The notes: a model not told the origin generated them from the letters alone. Positions 9,361 through 17,359 are shown, counted from the stretch's first letter. The stretch: DNA of 64,000 nt from CAVQWT01 sp963717705 (GCA_963717705.1 CAVQWT010000008.1:123867-187866), one strand, 5' to 3'. Program-made: numbers and translations.

Positions 9361-10586
9361 ACGTCGACTTCCAGCGCGCGGTCGATCGCTACGTCGGCGT
9401 GCCGCTGTGCGCGCTCGCGTCGCTGCTCGACCGCGTGCTGCCTCGGCGCAAGGCGCCGCCGTCGCCGCGAAGCATCGTCGTGATCCTGCTGTCCGAGATG
9501 GGCAGCCTCGTGCTCGCGCAGCCGATGTTCGTCGCGCTGCGTGCGCGCTACCCGGATGCCTCGCTGCACGTGATGCTGTTCGGCAAGAACCGCGAGGCCC
9601 TCGACCTGATGGCGAGCGTCCCGCCGGAAAACGTCATCGTGGTCGACGACCGCTCGCTCGGCGGGCTCGCGCGGACGCTGTTCACCGCGGTTCGCACGCT
9701 GCGCCGGCTGCGTCCGGACGCGGTGCTCGACTGCGAGCTCTTCGCGCGGATCAGCAGCCTGCTGTCGTGGGTTTCGGGGGCCCCGCTGCGCGCCGGCTTC
9801 CACCGCCACACGCAGGAGGGCCTCTACCGCGGCTCGTTCATCAACCGGCCGGTGCTCTACAACCCCTACCGCCACCTGTCGCTGCAGTTCCTGACGCTCG
9901 CGCGCGCGCTCGAGTCGGGGACGCATCCGCTCGACAAGGAGAGCGAGGACGCAGGCAGCCTTCCGGCGCCGGTGCCCGCGTTCCTGCCCGGCGAGGCGGA
10001 AGCGTTCGCCGCGCGCCTGTACGGCGACTTTCCGCGGCTTGCCGGACGACGGCTCGCGCTGGTCTACGCGAGCGGCGGAATCCTGCCGATCCGCGCGTGG
10101 CCGGTCGAGCACTGGCGCACTCTCGCGTCGGGGCTCGTCGACGAAGGCTACGTCGTGGCGATCATCGGCCTGCCGGCGGACAAGCCGCTCTCGCGCGCGC
10201 TGGAGCAGGCGGTCGGGCATCCGGATTGCCTCGACCTGTCGGGGTACACGAAGTCGGTACGCGAGCTGGTCGCACTCCTCGGGCGGGCGGCGCTGCTGGT
10301 GACCAACGACGGCGGACCGGCGCAGTTCTCGTCGCTGACCGCGGTGCCCACCGTGGCGCTGTTCGGGCCGGAGACGCCGCGCCTCTACGGCCCGCTCGGC
10401 GACCACGCGAGCTGCCTGCATCTAGCGCTCCCCTGCGCGCCGTGCCTCACCGCCTACAACCACCGCAACTCGCCCTGCGACGGCGACAACCAGTGCCTGA
10501 AGCGGATCGCGCCCGCGCGGGTGCTGGCGGAGGCGCGCGTCGTCGTCGCCCGCAGCCGCCCGCACGGCGCGGCGGGACCGGCATGA
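9357..10586 (+). CDS. glycosyltransferase family 9 (heptosyltransferase-like)
   Basis: A 409-residue cytoplasmic or peripheral GT-B enzyme of the ADP-heptose:LPS heptosyltransferase family. The N-terminal half contains IVVILLSEMGSLVLAQPMF, the usual family opening. The C-terminal donor-binding half contains TNDGGPAQFSSLTAVPTVAL and FGPETPRLYGPL, close to the family consensus. A cysteine-containing tail (CAPCLTAYNHRNSPC) is common in this subfamily. Both ends overlap neighbours by 4 nt, indicating tight coupling with GT39 and GtrA. Donor specificity is not assigned. Confidence 0.88.
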   Translation: MNVDFQRAVDRYVGVPLCALASLLDRVLPRRKAPPSPRSIVVILLSEMGSLVLAQPMFVALRARYPDASLHVMLFGKNREALDLMASVPPENVIVVDDRSLGGLARTLFTAVRTLRRLRPDAVLDCELFARISSLLSWVSGAPLRAGFHRHTQEGLYRGSFINRPVLYNPYRHLSLQFLTLARALESGTHPLDKESEDAGSLPAPVPAFLPGEAEAFAARLYGDFPRLAGRRLALVYASGGILPIRAWPVEHWRTLASGLVDEGYVVAIIGLPADKPLSRALEQAVGHPDCLDLSGYTKSVRELVALLGRAALLVTNDGGPAQFSSLTAVPTVALFGPETPRLYGPLGDHASCLHLALPCAPCLTAYNHRNSPCDGDNQCLKRIAPARVLAEARVVVARSRPHGAAGPA

Positions 10587-11089
10587 CGCTCGTCGCACGC
10601 CTGCACCGGCTGCCGGTCGTCGGCCGCCTGCTGCGCCACCGGTTCATCAAGTTCGGCGTCGTCGGCGCGTCGGGGACCGTCGTCAACGTGGCGGTGCTCT
10701 ACCTTGCGCAGGAGTTCGTCTTCCGCTCGATCGAGTCGCCGTCGGTGCGGCTCAACGTGTCGCTCGCGACGGCGATCTTCTTCGCCACCATCAACAACTT
10801 CCTGCTGAACCGCGCGTGGACCTGGCTGGACCGCCGCGAGCACGTGTCGACGCCGATCCTGATGCAGTTCGTCCAGTACGCGATCGCATGCTGGCTCGGC
10901 ATCGCGCTGCAGTTCGCGTTGACGCACGTGTTCGCGCGCCACTTCCACTACCTGATCGCCAACGTGCTCGCGATCGTCATCGCCAGCGTGGCGAACTTCG
11001 TCGTCAACGACCACTGGACCTTCGGCCGCCTGCGCCTGCTGATCCACCGGTGGCGCCACCGGAAGCACGCGTCGCATCACCCCCCCTAG
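10583..11089 (+). CDS. GtrA family polyprenyl-linked sugar translocase-like protein
   Basis: A 168-residue inner-membrane protein with four predicted transmembrane helices. It shows the GtrA motifs FIKFGVVGASGTVVNVAVLY near the start and NFLLNRAWTW in the middle, ending in NFVVNDHWTFGR. GtrA proteins are thought to move polyprenyl-phosphate-linked sugars across the membrane, which suits a partner of the upstream GT39 enzyme. It starts within the stop of the GT9 gene (ATGA). A GC-rich palindrome at 11102-11117 follows it but has no T run. Confidence 0.88.
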   Translation: MTLVARLHRLPVVGRLLRHRFIKFGVVGASGTVVNVAVLYLAQEFVFRSIESPSVRLNVSLATAIFFATINNFLLNRAWTWLDRREHVSTPILMQFVQYAIACWLGIALQFALTHVFARHFHYLIANVLAIVIASVANFVVNDHWTFGRLRLLIHRWRHRKHASHHPP

Positions 11090-11119
11090 CCGCTCGAACC
11101 AGGCGCCGGCCGGCGCCGG

Positions 11120-11893
11120 CTAGCGCAGCAGGGCGCGCAGCTTGCCGGCCGCCTGCGAGGACTGGTCGGCGCAGACCGCGACACCGGCGCGCGCCAGCTC
11201 CGCCGCCATCGCCTCCATCGTCCGGGCGGCCTTCGCGAGCGGCACCTTGCGCGAGATCTCGGCATGGCGATCGCCGCCGGGAAGTTCCGAGATGTCGACG
11301 TCGTAGCGGCGGTCGGGGGTGCGATACGTCCGGACCTCGATCGGGCCGAGCGCGCGGATGCCGGCGGGCAGGGGCCAGACTCCGACGACCTCGCGCAGGT
11401 ACCGCGTCTGCGCCGGACCGAGGACCTGCGCCGGCGCCGCGCGGCCGGCAACGAGGTCGCCGGTCTCCTGCGCGCCCACGCGGCGGACGAGCGAAACGGC
11501 GCCCGCCGTACTCGCGCCGTAGACGTCGTACTCGCACTTGCCCTCGCCGGCCGGCACCAGTCCGCGCCCGAGCCGCGCGCAATCCTGGTCGGCGACCTTC
11601 AGCGTGAGTTCGGAGCCGCCGTCCGCGGCCACGCGAAGGCGGAGGCGGACGCCGCGCCCGAGCAGGGTCAGGTCCGCATCGTCGAACTGCCAGACGCGCA
11701 TCGGGGTGCCGCGGGGACGCAGGTCCAGCGCCTGCACGATCCGGTCGGCCGGCGTGCACAGGCCGAGCTGGACTTCGGCACGCGCCTCATTCGCGCCGGG
11801 AGGCGGGCCTGCTGCGGCGGCCGGCGCGGTGATTGCCGCGGCCGCGACCAGCGTCGCCATCAGCGCTGCCGCGATGCGGGTCGCGCGGATCAT
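11120..11893 (-). CDS. exported CYTH-like domain protein
   Basis: A 257-residue protein with a signal peptide (MIRATRIAAALMATLVAAAA, ending AAAA) and a CYTH-like beta-barrel. The visible pattern is MRVWQFDDADLTLLGRGVRL then RLR, followed by SELTLKV, matching the alternating charged strands of CYTH/triphosphate-tunnel proteins. Cytoplasmic CYTH enzymes act on triphosphates; an exported one is unusual and its substrate is unknown. An alternative ATG at 11980 overlaps the stop of the upstream gene and would hide the signal peptide, so I prefer 11893 even though its ribosome site is weak. Confidence 0.65.
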   Translation of the reverse strand: MIRATRIAAALMATLVAAAAITAPAAAAGPPPGANEARAEVQLGLCTPADRIVQALDLRPRGTPMRVWQFDDADLTLLGRGVRLRLRVAADGGSELTLKVADQDCARLGRGLVPAGEGKCEYDVYGASTAGAVSLVRRVGAQETGDLVAGRAAPAQVLGPAQTRYLREVVGVWPLPAGIRALGPIEVRTYRTPDRRYDVDISELPGGDRHAEISRKVPLAKAARTMEAMAAELARAGVAVCADQSSQAAGKLRALLR

Positions 11894-11969
11894 CGAGGTC
11901 GCGGCGCAACGGCGTCGGGCAACGCGACAGGCGAACGCCGATGGGACCGGTGCCGCGGCTGCCCGGAAG

Positions 11970-12488
11970 TCAGCTTTCATCCGGCGCGGCAGGTGCGCCG
12001 CGCTCCGGCTTCCGCGTTGCATCGCCGTGTTCCCCGCGGCCGCGCCTGCGCTTGCGCAGCTGGGTGTCCTGGAAGTCCTGCGCCAGCATGTACAGGATGC
12101 CGGTCGACCAGGCGACGGTGAGCAGCCCCGCCATGCCGAGCAGCGGTTCGAGCAGGTGCCATTGCTGCGGCAGGTAGTTCGCCTGCAACGTGGTGTAGTT
12201 GAGCAGCGCGTTGTACATCGCGACGCTGTGGGTGGGCTGCGCGCCCTGCACGAGGAAGAAGCTCGCCCAGACGATCACCTCGAGCACGTTGGTCGAGACG
12301 ATCAGCAGGCTGGCGAAGATGACGATGCCGAGCCCACCCGCGTACGACTCCATCGGCGCGAAGCGCTCCTTCAGCGCATCGGTGATGCGCAGGATCGTGA
12401 ACATGCCGGTGCCGTGGATCGCCATGGTGATCGCCACCAGGATCCCGCCCCAGAAGGCTTCCTCGAACGAGATGACGTACGTTTCCAT
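11970..12488 (-). CDS. small four-helix membrane protein resembling a two-TM channel with a degenerate pore
   Basis: A 172-residue protein with hydrophobic segments at about 12-32, 50-80 and 110-140 and a basic, hydrophilic tail. The stretch YNALLNYTTLQANYLP, followed by hydrophobic LLEPLLGMAGLLTVAWSTGI, has the layout of a pore helix plus inner helix of small bacterial ion channels (Ion_trans_2). The selectivity-filter glycines expected after YTTL (GYGD or GFGD) are replaced by QANY. K+ selectivity is therefore unlikely; channel ancestry is an inference. It lies directly upstream of the CYTH-like gene. Confidence 0.5.
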   Translation of the reverse strand: METYVISFEEAFWGGILVAITMAIHGTGMFTILRITDALKERFAPMESYAGGLGIVIFASLLIVSTNVLEVIVWASFFLVQGAQPTHSVAMYNALLNYTTLQANYLPQQWHLLEPLLGMAGLLTVAWSTGILYMLAQDFQDTQLRKRRRGRGEHGDATRKPERGAPAAPDES

Positions 12489-12595
12489 CAGGACTCCGGC
12501 CGCAACGCGCCCCGCCTGCGACGATCGGCGGCGGCGCCCACCGACGGTCGGCCGCGCGGCATCCGCGCCTCCGGTCGCGCCGATCCCCCGGTCAT

Positions 12596-13582
12596 CTACG
12601 CCCGATCCGGCACGTGCACCAGGAACTCCGGCATGTCGGGGAGCCCGTCGATGAACGTCCCCTTGCGCTTGCCCTTGATGGAAAAGCGCCGCACCCGCTG
12701 GTCGAACCGCTCCGCGACGTAGAGGTCGCCGTCCGGGCCGATCGCGAACCCGGAAGGAGCCCGGAGCTTCGCGTCGATGACGGTGCGCGGCTTGAGCTTG
12801 CCGCGCGGGGCCTCCTTCGGGATGTCGTACGCGAGGATGCTGCCGGTGCCCGCCGCTCCGATGTAGAGCGTGTCGCCGTGCAGGACCAGGTGCACGGGCT
12901 TGGCGAGCTTCTTCCCCTGGATGCGCGCGACGTACTTCCCCGTCTTCAGCTCGAAGATCTTGACGGTGTCCCCCGCTTCGCCGGCGACGTAGAGATGGTC
13001 GCGATGAACGACGATGCCGCGCACCGAATGCCGGGGCTTGCCGTGGATGTCGAGCACCACCTTGAGGCCCAGCGGCGCCGGCACGTCGAGTGGCGGGTGG
13101 TCACCGGCGTCGGGGAGTCCGCCCTGGCTGGAGGCGACCAGCGTGCCGGGCAGGAAGTGTCCGTCGGGAAACATCTGGCGGAGGTGCGGGGCCACCGGCG
13201 CCGGCTTGCGCGTCTTCGGCAGGATGGACAGCACGGTGTTGGTGTCCTGCGACGAGACGTAGAGGCGTCCGTCGTCGCCGAACTCCACGTCGAACGGGTG
13301 GACCATCGCCGAGACATGCCGGGTCGTCACCACCACTTCGGCGAAACGGAAGGTGTCGCCGTGACGGTGGTAGCGGGCGATGTGACTGTCCTTGCGCCAG
13401 GCGTTGGCGATGTACAGATCGTCGCCGACGAGCGCGAAGCCGCGGGCGATGTGCAGCGGATGCGCCTTGGGCGACGGATCGAGGAGCAGCGGGTGCTCCT
13501 TGCGCGGCGTGCCGTCGTCCTCGAAGACGCCGATGTTCTCGACGCCGGACTTGCCTTCGCCGCGGTAGCTGATCCACCACAT
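12596..13582 (-). CDS. beta-propeller (NHL/YncE-like) protein
   Basis: A 328-residue protein made of repeated blades with the pattern hydrophobic-DGxLYV/DxLYIA (DDLYIANAW, DGRLYVSSQ, DHLYVAGEA, DTLYIGAAG, DGDLYVAERF), typical of NHL or lactonase-like six-bladed propellers. There is no signal peptide and no catalytic set I can name. The ATG at 13582 has AGAGGAAG upstream. It lies 40 nt downstream of the frameshifted membrane-protein gene and was probably its operon partner. Confidence 0.75.
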   Translation of the reverse strand: MWWISYRGEGKSGVENIGVFEDDGTPRKEHPLLLDPSPKAHPLHIARGFALVGDDLYIANAWRKDSHIARYHRHGDTFRFAEVVVTTRHVSAMVHPFDVEFGDDGRLYVSSQDTNTVLSILPKTRKPAPVAPHLRQMFPDGHFLPGTLVASSQGGLPDAGDHPPLDVPAPLGLKVVLDIHGKPRHSVRGIVVHRDHLYVAGEAGDTVKIFELKTGKYVARIQGKKLAKPVHLVLHGDTLYIGAAGTGSILAYDIPKEAPRGKLKPRTVIDAKLRAPSGFAIGPDGDLYVAERFDQRVRRFSIKGKRKGTFIDGLPDMPEFLVHVPDRA

Positions 13583-13622
13583 GGTCGTGCTTCCTCTGCT
13601 CTCGGGGCGCCCGATGGCCGCC

Positions 13623-14331
13623 CTATTTCGTTTCCCTGGGCGGGCAGCGCAGGTCGTAGTCCGTCTGCATCCGCCGCAGCTTCAGTATGCCGTAGAGCAC
13701 GGTGGCGGCCATGCCCAGGACGAGGAGCCCGCCCATCGCCCTTTCCAGCGCGAAATTGGCTCTGGCGGTTGGCGACGTAGGCGGCGACGATCAGGCCGAG
13801 GATGCCAACGTTGATCGCCCAGTTGATCGGCTTCGGCACGACGTAGTGCAGCGTGCCGAAGCCGGCGAGCTGATAGAGCATGAACGGCAGGATCGCCATC
13901 GCCGGCAGCAGCTCGGAGGCGCCCAGCGTCACGTTGACGGCGCTGGCCGCCGGGGTGTGCAGCAGCGTGCTGTTCGCGAGCTGGTGGAACAGCGCCGGCA
14001 CCGCGCAGAGAAACGGCACCACGGCGAGCAGCTCGATGACCAGCGACCCGCTCCAGGTGCCGATCCTGGACGAGTCATCGGCGCCCGCATCCGTCGACTG
14101 GGTGCCGATGTACAGCCCGCCGACGATGGCGGCCGCGCTGGACAGCATCAGGAGCTCGATGGTGATGCCGAAGCCGGCCGGCTCGCCGGTCTTCAGCAGC
14201 AGGATGGCCAGGAAACCGGGGGTGTAGAACAGCACGCGCACCAGCCGCGCCCAGACGCGCGCGTCGCGCTCCGGCGGCAGGATCGGCAGCGGGCGTCCGT
14301 CGGTCCCGGTGGTCGGTCGTTGCTTCGACAT
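13623..14331 (-). pseudogene. multi-span membrane protein gene, frameshifted near its 3' end
   Basis: The frame from the ATG at 14331 (AGAGGAGAG upstream) gives about six hydrophobic segments, including LFYTPGFLAILLL and WAINVGILGLIVAAYVANRQ. At about 13740-13765 the sensible protein switches frame. The original frame becomes a Gly/Arg/Pro-rich string running into the next gene. The +1 frame continues ANFALERAMGGLLVLGMAAT, a further membrane helix, then a basic tail ending PPRETK and a TAG at 13623. A single-base indel explains this. It may be a real lesion or an assembly error. The family is not recognised. Confidence 0.7.
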
Positions 14332-14365
14332 GAATCTCTCCTCTGAGCGGCGCAGGCCGCGGATG

Positions 14366-14399
14366 CGGCTCCGCACCACGTCCGGCTCCGCACCACGTC
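14366..14399. repeat. 17-bp perfect tandem duplication in a 5' leader
   Basis: CGGCTCCGCACCACGTC occurs twice head to tail (14366-14382 and 14383-14399). It lies between the predicted minus-strand promoter at 14409-14437 and the start codon at 14331. Confidence 0.85.
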
Positions 14400-14408
14400 C
14401 AAATGCTG

Positions 14409-14437
14409 ATTATGAACGGTTGACGCGGTCAGGCCAA
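14409..14437 (-). promoter_or_regulatory. predicted sigma-70 promoter for the membrane protein/propeller operon
   Basis: Reading the minus strand, TTGGCC (14437-14432) and CATAAT (14414-14409) are separated by exactly 17 nt. Transcription would begin near 14402 and run through the 17-bp duplication into the gene at 14331. Confidence 0.5.
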
Positions 14438-14480
14438 CGGTAAGCCGGCACCGGCGACGGGAATCGGTGTGGGCCGGGAT

Positions 14481-15143
14481 TCACTGCGCCGGGTCGTCGT
14501 CCTCGGTCGCCCCTCGGGTCAGCTGGTCGATCCTGCCGGAGAGGAAGACCGGCACGACGAGCAGCGTATAGAGGTACATGCCCAGCCGGGGGCTGTGGAA
14601 CGACACCGCGATCGAGCAGGCAGGCACCAGCCCCAGCAGGAGCAGCTGCCGGTTGATCAGGGTGACCGCCTCGGGGGTCAGCTCCGGTACCGCCAGCTCG
14701 GGATTGGCGACCAGGTAGCGCAGGTGCAGGTACAGCAGCAGGACGAGGACGAGCAGGTTGACGGCGTAGATCACCACCGGAAGCTGCAGGTGCCCGTGGT
14801 CCCCCAGGAGATCGGTGGAAAACGGGATCAGGACGACGAACAGCAGGAACAGCAGGTTGGTCCACAGCAGCCGGCGATCCACGCGGTGGACGAAGTGCAG
14901 CTGCACGTGGTGGCAGAGCAGGAAGATCCCGAGCACGACGAAGCTGATCGCGTACATGACGAAGCTGTGCTCGAAACCCGCCAGGTGGGCGGCGAGCGCG
15001 CGATCGGTGTCGAACCACAGGTTCTGCGGCGACTTGATGTCGAGCACGAGCAGGGTCATCGCGACGGCGAAAATCCCGTCCGCCAGCGCCTCGATCCGGT
15101 GCTTGCCCATGCCGCGTGCATCGTCCTTCGGTTTGCCGTTCAT
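14481..15143 (-). CDS. TMEM175-family (DUF1211) membrane protein
   Basis: A 220-residue protein with about six transmembrane helices. The first carries RIEALADGIFAVAMTLLVLD, the hallmark of bacterial TMEM175/DUF1211 proteins; the usual FSD triplet is LAD here. Bacterial TMEM175 members form tetrameric K+-conducting channels without a TVGYG filter, and that role is inferred. GAGGAAGAG lies about a dozen bases before the ATG at 15143; an internal ATG at 15110 is the alternative start. It is transcribed in the same direction as the damaged Rrf2 gene upstream. Confidence 0.8.
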   Translation of the reverse strand: MNGKPKDDARGMGKHRIEALADGIFAVAMTLLVLDIKSPQNLWFDTDRALAAHLAGFEHSFVMYAISFVVLGIFLLCHHVQLHFVHRVDRRLLWTNLLFLLFVVLIPFSTDLLGDHGHLQLPVVIYAVNLLVLVLLLYLHLRYLVANPELAVPELTPEAVTLINRQLLLLGLVPACSIAVSFHSPRLGMYLYTLLVVPVFLSGRIDQLTRGATEDDDPAQ

Positions 15144-15218
15144 TGCGCGAACACTCTTCCTCGCCGGACCGCCGCCGCCGCAATCTGCGGCCCTGCCGTC
15201 GTGACGTCGGATGGCATG

Positions 15219-15508
15219 TCAGCTGCGAACCAGCGCCTGCCTGAGTACGCTGGGCGCCCGCACCAGGTTGGCGAGCTTGTGCAGTTCCAGCGACTCGTAC
15301 AGCGCGTCGAAGGCGTCGACCAGAACGCCCCTGAGGCGGCACGACACGCCGATCCGGCACGCGTGAGCTGGTGCACCACCTTCATCAGGTGGTTGCGGGA
15401 AATGCCGTACGCCGACGCGATCTCGGAAACGGTCGCGAGGCGCGTGCGTTCGAGCGCCCGGTACATCAGCACGCGCGGCGTGCAGTCGGAGAAGCGGGTA
15501 AGGCGCAT
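15219..15508 (-). pseudogene. NsrR-type Rrf2 regulator gene with an internal deletion and frameshift
   Basis: From the ATG at 15508 the frame gives a normal Rrf2/NsrR DNA-binding half: MRLTRFSDCTPRVLMY, then IASAYGISRNHLMKVVHQLT. The expected wing and first Fe-S cysteine are missing. The family's C-terminal part resumes at once in another frame: CRIGVSCRLRGVL, then ESLELHKLANLVR, to a stop at 15219. Compared with E. coli NsrR about 40-45 codons are gone, with a net frame change near 15350-15370. NsrR is the NO-sensing repressor, and NnrS is encoded nearby, which supports the identity. The product would lack one cluster ligand and is probably non-functional. Confidence 0.75.
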
Positions 15509-15563
15509 GGGACGCAAACGTTTCGTCGGCGACGTTGCTTTTTCCGGCGAGCCGGCGCAGCAT

Positions 15564-15586
15564 AAAAATCTATGAAATATACCTTT
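15564..15586. promoter_or_regulatory. AT-rich dyad-like site, possible NsrR operator
   Basis: A sudden AT-rich island lies between the divergent Rrf2 remnant and the 15622 gene. On the minus strand it contains AAGGTATATTT (15585-15575), which matches 9 of 11 positions of the NsrR half-site AAGATGYATTT. The other half is poor. This is a weak match, supported mainly by position. Confidence 0.35.
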
Positions 15587-15621
15587 TTTGCACAGCACGT
15601 GGCGAGTGCCGGGACCTGACG

Positions 15622-16026
15622 TTGGACATCTACACCTTCGACGACCTGCTGCGCGCCGCGCGGGCGCAACCGCAACCGCAACGCCTGCTCTTCGTGTTCG
15701 CGGGCGCCGAGCTGCCCGAGGACAGCAGCCCCGAGCAGCGCCGGCGCTTCGTCGCCGGCCGCGGCGGAGCCCTCGTGCCGCTGATGTGCGTCGACAAGAC
15801 CCCGGAGGAGTTGCATACGTTCGCGGCGCTGGTCGAGGAATCGCACTCGGTGGGCCAGGCGTGGGCAATCGTCTTCGTCGCCAGCCTGGCCGGTCACGGT
15901 GGCCGCCCGCCCACGAGCGAGGAGGCCGAGGCGCCGCTGCGCAGCATGGTCGAGTCGATCAAGGCCGGCACACACCGGGCGTTCATTCCGTTCGGCCCCG
16001 ACGGACATCCGATCCGGTTCGACTGA
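15622..16026 (+). CDS. conserved small protein of unknown function
   Basis: About 134 residues, soluble, no signal peptide. Recognisable blocks are RLLFVFAGAELPED, GGALVPLMCVDKTPEEL and GQAWAIVFVASLAG. I recall similar betaproteobacterial proteins carried under the name 'ribonucleotide reductase subunit alpha', which the length and motifs do not support. The best start is TTG at 15622, just before DIYTFDDLL. An ATG at 15535 would add 29 residues read through the AT-rich regulatory island. It is divergent from the NsrR-like remnant and 38 nt upstream of nnrS. Confidence 0.6.
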   Translation: MDIYTFDDLLRAARAQPQPQRLLFVFAGAELPEDSSPEQRRRFVAGRGGALVPLMCVDKTPEELHTFAALVEESHSVGQAWAIVFVASLAGHGGRPPTSEEAEAPLRSMVESIKAGTHRAFIPFGPDGHPIRFD

Positions 16027-16064
16027 CGTGAAGCTTTCCGCGGCGCGCGCGCGCGGCCGCTAGC

Positions 16065-17255
16065 ATGGCGACGATCGAAAGCCTGCAGCCGCAGGCAGGA
16101 CCCGGCGCCGCCCGATTCGCGCTGTGGAATCTCGGCTTCCGGCCGTTCTACCTGCTCGCCAGCAGCTTCGCCGCGCTGTCGATCCTGTCCTGGGTGGCCC
16201 GATATGCGGGCATCCTTCCCGCCGGCCGTCTTTCGACCCCGGCGTGGCACGGCCACGAAATGCTCTACGGCTACACGATGGCAGTGGTGGCCGGGTTCCT
16301 GTTCACCGCCGTGCGCAACTGGACCGGAAGGCCGACACCGACCGGCGCGACGCTGATGGCGCTCGCCGCGCTGTGGCTTGCCGGGCGCGTGCTCGTGCTG
16401 ACCCCCTTCGCCCTCGCCGCGGCGGTGGTCAATGCAGCGTTTCCGATCGCCGTCGCCGTCGGCATTGGCATCCCCATCGTCAGGAGCCGCAGCCGGCGCA
16501 ACTATTTCTTCGTCGCGCTGATGCTGCTGCTCGGCGCCGCCGTGCTGGCGTTCCATCTGTCGCACCTGGGCGTGCTCTCGTGGCCGGCGCGGGCAAGCCT
16601 GCAGGTCGGCCTCGACGTCGTGCTGTTCGTGCTGGCGGTGATGGGCGGGCGGGTGATCCCGATGTTCACCAGCAACGGCATCCCGGGCGTGCACGCAGCG
16701 CGGCACCCGGTGGTCGAGAAGCTGGCGCTTGGGAGCGTGCTGGCGCTGCTGGCCGCCGACGTCCTGCAGCTGCCGTCCGCGGTCGGCGCCGCGCTGGCGC
16801 TGGGCGCCGCAGTCGCGCACGCGGCGCGGCTGCGCCTGTGGCAGCCGTGGCGGACGCTGCGCACGCCGCTCGTCTGGGTGCTGCACCTCGCCTATCTCTG
16901 GATCGTCGTCCACCTGCTGCTGCGCGGGCTTGCCGCGCTCGGGCTCGTCGGCGAACTGCTCGCGGTGCACGCGCTGACCGTCGGGGCGATCGGCGGCATG
17001 ACCATCGGCATGATGACGCGCACGGCGCGCGGCCACACCGGGCGCCCGCTGGTCGCGGACGGCTTCGAGGTGGCGTGCTACGTCCTGGTGGCCCTCGCCG
17101 CGGCGATCCGCGTCTTCGGGGGCATGCTGCTGCCCGGCGCCTACGTGGCGACGGTGGTCGTCTCCGGCATCTGCTGGTCCGCGGCCTTCGCGCTGTACGC
17201 GGTTCGCTACTGGCCGGTGCTGTCGCGGCCGCGGCTGGACGGCAAGCCCGGATAG
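16065..17255 (+). CDS. nnrS: NnrS family membrane protein
   Basis: A 396-residue protein with about 12 transmembrane helices. It shows the NnrS family's conserved opening LWNLGFRPFYLLASSFAALS, then WHGHEMLYGYTMAVVAGFLF and RVIPMFTSNGIPG. NnrS is a haem- and copper-containing membrane protein that protects cells against nitric oxide and nitrosative stress. Its genes are commonly under NsrR, and a damaged NsrR-type gene lies 560 bp upstream. The ribosome site before the ATG at 16065 is weak, so coupling to the upstream small gene is possible. Confidence 0.9.
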   Translation: MATIESLQPQAGPGAARFALWNLGFRPFYLLASSFAALSILSWVARYAGILPAGRLSTPAWHGHEMLYGYTMAVVAGFLFTAVRNWTGRPTPTGATLMALAALWLAGRVLVLTPFALAAAVVNAAFPIAVAVGIGIPIVRSRSRRNYFFVALMLLLGAAVLAFHLSHLGVLSWPARASLQVGLDVVLFVLAVMGGRVIPMFTSNGIPGVHAARHPVVEKLALGSVLALLAADVLQLPSAVGAALALGAAVAHAARLRLWQPWRTLRTPLVWVLHLAYLWIVVHLLLRGLAALGLVGELLAVHALTVGAIGGMTIGMMTRTARGHTGRPLVADGFEVACYVLVALAAAIRVFGGMLLPGAYVATVVVSGICWSAAFALYAVRYWPVLSRPRLDGKPG

Positions 17256-17259
17256 CGTC

Positions 17260-17288
17260 TTGTCCGCCCCGGTAGGAAGGGCGATACT
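17260..17288 (+). promoter_or_regulatory. predicted promoter for the permease gene
   Basis: TTGTCC (17260-17265) and GATACT (17283-17288) are separated by 17 nt and lie about 70 nt before the permease start. The match is moderate. Confidence 0.35.
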
Positions 17289-17359
17289 ATGAAGTGTCCG
17301 CGTCGGCAATATGAAGGGTGCGACTTGCACCCCGGCAGGATGCACCAGGGATCCATCGG

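Noticed and set aside
11102..11117. GC palindrome after gtrA as an intrinsic terminator
   Set aside because: A 16-bp palindrome is present but no T run follows on either strand.
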